From contig JAUWHT010000034.1 in assembly GCA_030605745.1 (NCBI GenBank), forward strand, positions 1 through 8,032: a stretch of DNA of 8,032 nt, given 5' to 3'. The position numbers and the translations under genes were made by a program. This DNA comes from Pirellulales bacterium. GTDB taxonomy: Bacteria; Planctomycetota; Planctomycetia; Pirellulales; Thermoguttaceae. Shown piece by piece: positions 6,648-8,032 of this stretch (position 1 is the stretch's first letter; each line of letters opens with the position of its first letter). The notes under the pieces were generated by a model. The model searched no databases. It saw only the letters and a list, made by a program, of their open reading frames with translations, and was not told where the DNA came from.

Positions 6648-6721
6648 GTGTAGGGTGGGTGCTTGCACCCACGCGAACTTGTGGTCTTTTCAACGCGTGG
6701 GTGCAAGCACCCACCTTACAC
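6648..6721. repeat. 28-bp inverted repeat between convergent genes (BIME-like)
   Basis: Arms 6648-6675 and 6694-6721 are reverse complements at 27 of 28 positions; the exception, G6653 opposite T6716, still pairs as G-U in the plus-strand RNA. The spacer is 18 bases. Each arm is itself a hairpin: 6655-6662 with 6665-6672 (8 bp, loop TT), and 6697-6704 with 6707-6714 (8 bp, loop AA). The element begins on the base after the dus stop and ends 12 bases before the queG stop, so it may serve as a bidirectional terminator. GTAG (6650-6653) just before the first hairpin resembles the tetranucleotide that marks REP units. Confidence 0.88.
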
Positions 6722-6733
6722 TACTACACTACT

Positions 6734-7723
6734 TCAACATTCCTTGTTCGACATTCGATATTTGGTTGAAGGATGCGACCGATTACCCAGCACGATGGCA
6801 GCGTTGCGCAATATGCCTTGCCGCTTGGGCCGCCACAACGGCGTGTGGCGAAACCGTCGTCGGAATGCGGCTTCGTCCAATGAGAACAGCGCGGCCAGAT
6901 CGACCGGGTTCATGCCCGGGCGCGGGCGAAAACCTTCTTCCGTGGTCGTCGGCGTGCGACGGTTCCAGGGACACACTTCCTGGCAAACGTCGCAGCCGAA
7001 CAGCCGGTCGCCTACCGCTTCGCGCAACTCGGCCGGGACCGCGCCGCGCAGCTCGATGGTCAGGTAGCTGATGCACCTGCGAGCATCGAGCCGGTAGGGC
7101 TCGACCAGTGCCCCGGTCGGGCAGGCGTCGAGGCATGCCCGGCACGTTCCGCAATGGTTGCCCTCGAAAGGCTTGTCGTATTGGAGTTCTTCGCTGGTCA
7201 ACAAGGCGGCCAGTACAAACCAACTGCCCAACTGCTTATTCAACAGCAGGGTGTTCTTGCCGATCCACCCCAGCCCGGCAAGTTGGGCGAATCGGCGCTC
7301 AAACAGGGGTGCCGTGTCGACCACTCCACGGACCCTCGATTGCGGCACAAGCCGGCGATGGAACTCCGCTAGGCGATCCAATCGTTGGCGGATCAGGTCG
7401 TGATAGTCCTCACCCCAGGCGTACCGCGCGATTCTGCCCTGGCCCGAACGGGCTTCGACCGGTTCGACCGTGCGATAGTTGGCCGCCAACATGAGGATGC
7501 TTTGCACGCCGTCGAGCACATGTCGGGGGTCTCGGTAGGTTTCAGCCCAGTCGGTCAGGTGACTCATCTGCCCGGCATATCCGTCGGCCAGCCAGCGGGT
7601 GAAGTGCTCGATCCCCGGGGGCGTCACGGCCGGTGTGGCCCCGGCCAGATCAAAGCTGAGCCGGATTGCTTCCTCCTTCAATGCGGCCGTCAGCGAGTCG
7701 GGCGTAAGTGAACTGGAAGGCAT
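6734..7723 (-). CDS. queG: epoxyqueuosine reductase QueG, C-terminally short
   Basis: QueG carries out the last step of queuosine synthesis, reducing epoxyqueuosine to queuosine at position 34 of tRNAs with GUN anticodons, using cobalamin and two [4Fe-4S] clusters. The 329-residue product has the N-terminal cobalamin/substrate domain, VVDTAP with the catalytic Asp136, and LGWIGKNT (151-158). The ferredoxin-like cluster region has Cys191, 194, 197 and 201 (CxxCxxCxxxCP), Cys217, and Cys244, 247 and 251 (CxxCxxxCP). Family similarity stops at RNAAIVLGN (residues 306-314). The remaining 15 residues, RSHPSTKYRMSNKEC, look like translated repeat DNA. E. coli QueG is about 379 residues and continues well past this point. 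The missing part is not encoded downstream, where the palindrome and dus follow. The core is intact, so it may still work. The Shine-Dalgarno before ATG 7723 is poor; TACAAT on the minus strand (7781-7776) is a weak -10 candidate. It is convergent with dus. Confidence 0.93.
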   Translation of the reverse strand: MPSSSLTPDSLTAALKEEAIRLSFDLAGATPAVTPPGIEHFTRWLADGYAGQMSHLTDWAETYRDPRHVLDGVQSILMLAANYRTVEPVEARSGQGRIARYAWGEDYHDLIRQRLDRLAEFHRRLVPQSRVRGVVDTAPLFERRFAQLAGLGWIGKNTLLLNKQLGSWFVLAALLTSEELQYDKPFEGNHCGTCRACLDACPTGALVEPYRLDARRCISYLTIELRGAVPAELREAVGDRLFGCDVCQEVCPWNRRTPTTTEEGFRPRPGMNPVDLAALFSLDEAAFRRRFRHTPLWRPKRQGILRNAAIVLGNRSHPSTKYRMSNKEC

Positions 7724-7805
7724 GAGGGTTGTGGCTTTCGTGCCGGGTGTCGACGGCGTAGAATCGCGTTGGTTGATTGTATATGTCCTCTTCGGTTCGG
7801 AGAGC

Positions 7806-7941
7806 CCTCGTTTAGCCGCCGGGCTTGCCCGGCGCGTTGTTGTATTGGAGTGGTAGTTTAACTACTACCCCACCAACACGGGGTCTCGAACGCCAACGCG
7901 CCGGGCAAGCCCGATTTTCCGCAGGTTGGTGTAACGGCTAA
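7806..7941. repeat. large palindromic repeat element upstream of queG
   Basis: TTAGCCG (7812-7818) and CGGCTAA (7935-7941) form the outer ends. Inside, 7820-7839 and 7894-7913 are a perfect 20-bp inverted repeat with a 54-base centre. The left arm contains an 8-bp hairpin (7817-7824 with 7827-7834, loop TT), the right a 5-bp one (7902-7906 with 7909-7913, loop AA). A small central hairpin pairs GTAGTT (7853-7858) with AACTAC (7860-7865). It opens with CCTCGTTTAGCC, identical to the start of the element at 4907. The right half carries about 21 extra bases (7914-7934) between its hairpin and the end motif, so the two halves are unequal. Confidence 0.82.
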
Positions 7942-7986
7942 GTAGAGTAGTTGTTTGATTGGGTTAGAGTCTATCGTTGTAACTTC

Positions 7987-8003
7987 TGCGCGCCGTGCGC
8001 GCA
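7987..8003. repeat. small GC hairpin
   Basis: TGCGCGC (7987-7993) pairs with GCGCGCA (7997-8003) around a 3-base loop. No T-tract follows, and the gene it belongs to lies beyond the window. The surrounding bases 7942-8032 contain no recognisable gene. Confidence 0.4.
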
Positions 8004-8032
8004 TCTTGTACAGTACTTGTTCACCACACTAT

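Noticed and set aside
5646..6668. Minus-strand open frame of 340 codons opposite dus
   Set aside because: It mirrors the whole dus gene and runs into the palindrome; the plus strand carries the conserved motifs.

Overview
This window looks like an ordinary chromosomal segment of a GC-rich bacterium. The best guess is a member of the Planctomycetota: there is a PPi-type phosphofructokinase, a Uma2-family protein, divergent versions of housekeeping enzymes, and gaps filled with palindromic repeats and repeat-derived leader sequence. This assignment is inference, because no 16S or other marker gene is present. No CRISPR array, transposase, phage gene or toxin-antitoxin pair is visible.

Layout. 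Positions 1-39 hold the 5' half of a tRNA-Cys gene on the minus strand, cut by the window edge, with a good sigma70-type promoter at 52-80. A second promoter, at 200-228, points the other way into a carbon-metabolism block. That block contains a pyrophosphate-type 6-phosphofructokinase (283-1572), a HAD-family phosphatase of unknown substrate (1622-2488), 6-phosphogluconate dehydrogenase (2645-4090) and a short-chain dehydrogenase resembling mannonate/fructuronate reductases (4108-4890). A polypurine/polypyrimidine palindrome (2514-2598) splits the block into two gene pairs. Together the genes cover an upper-glycolysis step, the oxidative pentose-phosphate step and probably a sugar-acid reduction.

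A second plus-strand unit starts at a near-consensus promoter with an extended -10 (4987-5015). It carries a Uma2-family PD-(D/E)XK protein (5058-5618), followed after 24 bases by a tRNA-dihydrouridine synthase (5643-6647). Epoxyqueuosine reductase QueG (7723-6734, minus strand) converges on it. QueG appears to have lost its usual C-terminal segment and ends in a short repeat-like tail. The right half of the window is thus mostly tRNA modification.

The most interesting signal is intergenic. Three palindromic elements (4907-4966, 6648-6721, 7806-7941) differ almost completely in sequence but share one design: two inverted hairpins, mostly with 8-bp stems and 2-nt loops, whose loops are complementary, enclosed by an outer pairing. 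Two of them begin with the same 12 bases. They resemble paired REP/BIME units more than simple terminators. I see no undescribed multi-gene system here.
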